Below are positions 6,081 to 7,432 of a stretch of 7,432 nt of DNA, in pieces. The notes beneath the pieces are model-generated. The model was not told the DNA's origin. It searched no databases and saw only the letters and a program-made list of their open reading frames with translations. Source of the DNA: Gammaproteobacteria bacterium (GTDB lineage Bacteria > Pseudomonadota > Gammaproteobacteria > SZUA-152). The stretch is from the NCBI GenBank assembly GCA_030617485.1, contig JAUWVK010000076.1, positions 1 through 7,432 on the forward strand, written 5' to 3'. A program made the translations under genes and the position numbers. How positions within the stretch are numbered: the first letter of the stretch is position 1; every line of letters begins with the position of its first letter.

Positions 6081-7350
6081 CAATTAGCCCGGCGACGAAA
6101 TAATGATGATCGATAATGCAATTGAAACTCATTACAGGAGACTAGATGGCCGCCTTAGTAATGAGTATGAAGAGTTATACGAGTCATTCAACAATGAAAA
6201 ACTAAAGTTGTTGTTTTCAACTCTTCATATGATGCTTATCAATTCATTTAATGCAATGAATGATCGATTGCCAACAACAGATATGTCTGCTCATTTTTGG
6301 GCTGATCCAAGTCGAGAACTAATAGAAAGTACAGAAATTATCGAGGCTCTGGAGCGATCTTTAAAAAACTCAGAATATTCTTTTAGCATTGACGAGTATT
6401 ATAAAAATACATTTTCACTATGTAAGACATTTTTGAGTAAAAGTGGTGGTAGTAGTATTCCGCCAAACACTGAAAAGATAGATCTGTATTACACAATTCC
6501 AATCTTTAATCCCAAAACTACTATTGTTATTGAAAATCAAAATAATATTTCAGATCTAAAGCTGATTGGTGAGGGCTCATATGCCCAAATATTCAAATAT
6601 CCAGACAAGTTTTATTTAAAGACATTCGCTTTGAAGCGAGCCAAAGACAATCTAACCACAAAGGAGATAGAAAGATTTAAGCGCGAATATGCACAAATGA
6701 GTGGAATGAACTCTCCTTATGTACTTGAGGTTTATAGTTACAATGAAAAGAATAATGAGTACATCATGGAGTTTATGGATGCATCATTAAACGATTACAT
6801 AATTAATAATAATAACAAGTTATCCTTTCAGGAAAGAGTAAAGATGGGGCTGCAGATTATCAAAGCATTCTCATACATCCACTCTAAAGATATTCTTCAT
6901 AGAGACGTGAGCCCAAAAAATATTTTGCTCAAAATGTATGACGATGTCATAGTAGTAAAAATCGCAGACTTTGGTCTTGTGAAGCTGATCGATAGCGATT
7001 TAACTTCAGCCAACACTCAATTTAAGGGCTACTTTAACGACCCAAGCTTGGTAGTAGAGGGTTTTGATAATTATAATATTTTGCACGAAACATACGCACT
7101 TACCCGTATTTTATATTTCGTATTGACTGGCAAGACAAACGCAGATAAAGCTAAGCCACACATAATTGACTTCGTTACAAAGGGCTTGAATAGTGCTCAT
7201 GGGAGCAGATTTCAAAATATTTCTGAGTTGAGAAATGCATTTCAAGATATCAAGCCGAATTGATAGAATGATTTATAGAAAAACCCATAACAAGGCGCTC
7301 GTTCGGATGCAAACTTCGCTGCGCTTCGTTTGCACCGCACAGCTTGGTCG
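6072..7350 (+). mobile_element. Integron gene cassette carrying a kinase-like gene
   Basis: The unit begins after G6071 in GTTATGGG and ends at G7350 in CG^TTAGAC, the G^TT cleavage points used by integron integrases. It has a short 31-bp leader, one gene in the cassette direction, and an attC-like site 20 bp after the stop codon. The left arm of that attC, CCCATAAC (7284-7291), is the exact reverse complement of GTTATGGG at 6071-6078. These two would be the outer arms of a single attC if the segment were circular, as cassettes are when excised. At 1279 bp the size suits a cassette. The interior is AT-richer than the sdh genes. No integrase gene is in the window, so this is either a cassette at a secondary site, an integrase-less cluster, or the edge of an array that continues to the right. 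Confidence 0.75.
6103..7263 (+). CDS. Divergent Hanks-type protein kinase-like protein in an integron cassette
   Basis: A 386-residue protein with no signal peptide or membrane helix. Residues 1-150 form a mostly helical region I do not recognise. Residues about 151-385 look like a protein kinase domain: glycine loop GEGSYAQIF (156-164), probable ATP lysine Lys178 in FALKRAK, helix C glutamate likely Glu195, hinge EYIMEFMD (219-226), catalytic loop HRDVSPKN (Asp268, Asn273) and DFG (Asp289-Gly291). Differences from ordinary Ser/Thr kinases are Ser270 at the HRDxK lysine position, no recognisable APE, and a TYALTRILYFVLTGKTN helix in the later lobe. Substrate is unknown. The ATG at 6103 and the next codon ATG at 6106 are both possible; no clear Shine-Dalgarno precedes them, common for cassette genes. 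Codons are A/T-rich. Kinase fold is fairly sure; activity is not proven. Confidence 0.82.
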   Translation: MMIDNAIETHYRRLDGRLSNEYEELYESFNNEKLKLLFSTLHMMLINSFNAMNDRLPTTDMSAHFWADPSRELIESTEIIEALERSLKNSEYSFSIDEYYKNTFSLCKTFLSKSGGSSIPPNTEKIDLYYTIPIFNPKTTIVIENQNNISDLKLIGEGSYAQIFKYPDKFYLKTFALKRAKDNLTTKEIERFKREYAQMSGMNSPYVLEVYSYNEKNNEYIMEFMDASLNDYIINNNNKLSFQERVKMGLQIIKAFSYIHSKDILHRDVSPKNILLKMYDDVIVVKIADFGLVKLIDSDLTSANTQFKGYFNDPSLVVEGFDNYNILHETYALTRILYFVLTGKTNADKAKPHIIDFVTKGLNSAHGSRFQNISELRNAFQDIKPN

Positions 7351-7357
7351 TTAGACG
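7284..7357 (+). other. attC recombination site of the kinase cassette
   Basis: The layout is that of an integron attC. The left outer box is CCCATAAC (7284-7291), followed by AAGGCGCTC. A central hairpin pairs TGCAAAC (7308-7314) with GTTTGCA (7328-7334) and extends as CGG/CCG around a single unpaired A7307. The right side AGCTTGGTC leads to the GTTAGAC core (7350-7356). The inner GCT (7297-7299) and AGC (7341-7343) can also pair. The lone extra base on one arm matches the extrahelical bases that orient attC recombination. The left box pairs only partly with the present right box but fully with GTTATGGG upstream of the gene, as expected after cassette integration between G and TT. Confidence 0.85.
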
Positions 7358-7373
7358 CCAAATACATGAACAA

Positions 7374-7432
7374 ATGATACTAGACCCAACCCCCTCACTA
7401 TTAACAAACCTGTACTGGATAACGTTACTTGC
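7374..7432 (+). CDS. Start of a possible next-cassette gene (runs off right edge)
   Basis: An open frame begins at ATG 7374 and reads MILDPTPSLLTNLYWITLL to the window edge. The hydrophobic LLTNLYWITLL hints at a membrane helix but the piece is too short to identify. It lies 23 bp after the attC cleavage point, a usual cassette leader length. A three-codon frame, ATG AAC AAA TGA (7366-7377), ends in an ATGA overlap with this start and could hand over ribosomes; no Shine-Dalgarno is visible. Confidence 0.4.
   Translation, partial: MILDPTPSLLTNLYWITLL

Overview
The window looks like a piece of gammaproteobacterial chromosome of moderate GC content. The main grounds are an sdhCDAB operon whose SdhC and SdhD membrane anchors carry the E. 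coli-type heme and quinone residues, and a ygfZ-like gene beside it. I cannot name the genus.

Positions 1-2832 (minus strand) hold the succinate dehydrogenase operon in the order sdhC, sdhD, sdhA, sdhB. sdhB runs off the left edge. The sdhC/sdhD and sdhD/sdhA junctions are ATGA overlaps, so translation is probably coupled. SdhA has the expected length and catalytic residues, but five substitutions cluster in its normally near-invariant FAD/active-site loop (positions about 846-908).

Positions 2833-3003 are a divergent intergenic region with a candidate sdh promoter. From 3004 a plus-strand series begins: a YgfZ-type folate-binding Fe-S maintenance protein, a 103-residue MGMT-fold protein with an intact PCHR motif, an exported GlcG/HbpS-like protein, a single-domain cupin, and a small protein resembling the ferredoxin-like alpha/beta barrel (ABM-type) family. 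The last three are closely spaced and may form a small-molecule or oxidative-stress module, but their function is unknown.

The most interesting part is 5930-7432. An AT-rich protein-kinase-like gene (6103-7263) has the architecture of an integron gene cassette. A G^TTATGGG junction lies just upstream (6071/6072). A complete attC-like site lies just downstream (7284-7357) and ends in G^TTAGAC. The left arm of that attC, CCCATAAC, is the exact reverse complement of GTTATGGG at the upstream junction. This is expected if 6072-7350 was once a circular cassette. A second cassette seems to start at 7351. No integrase gene lies in the window, and the genes upstream look like ordinary chromosomal genes. 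Just before the junction are 25-bp imperfect tandem repeats that also form a long imperfect hairpin and contain a TATAAT box. This element could be a degenerate recombination site, an operator/promoter, or both. The kinase has HRD and DFG motifs but a Ser in place of the HRDxK lysine, and a 150-residue N-terminal region I do not recognise. A defence or stress role is possible but is inference.
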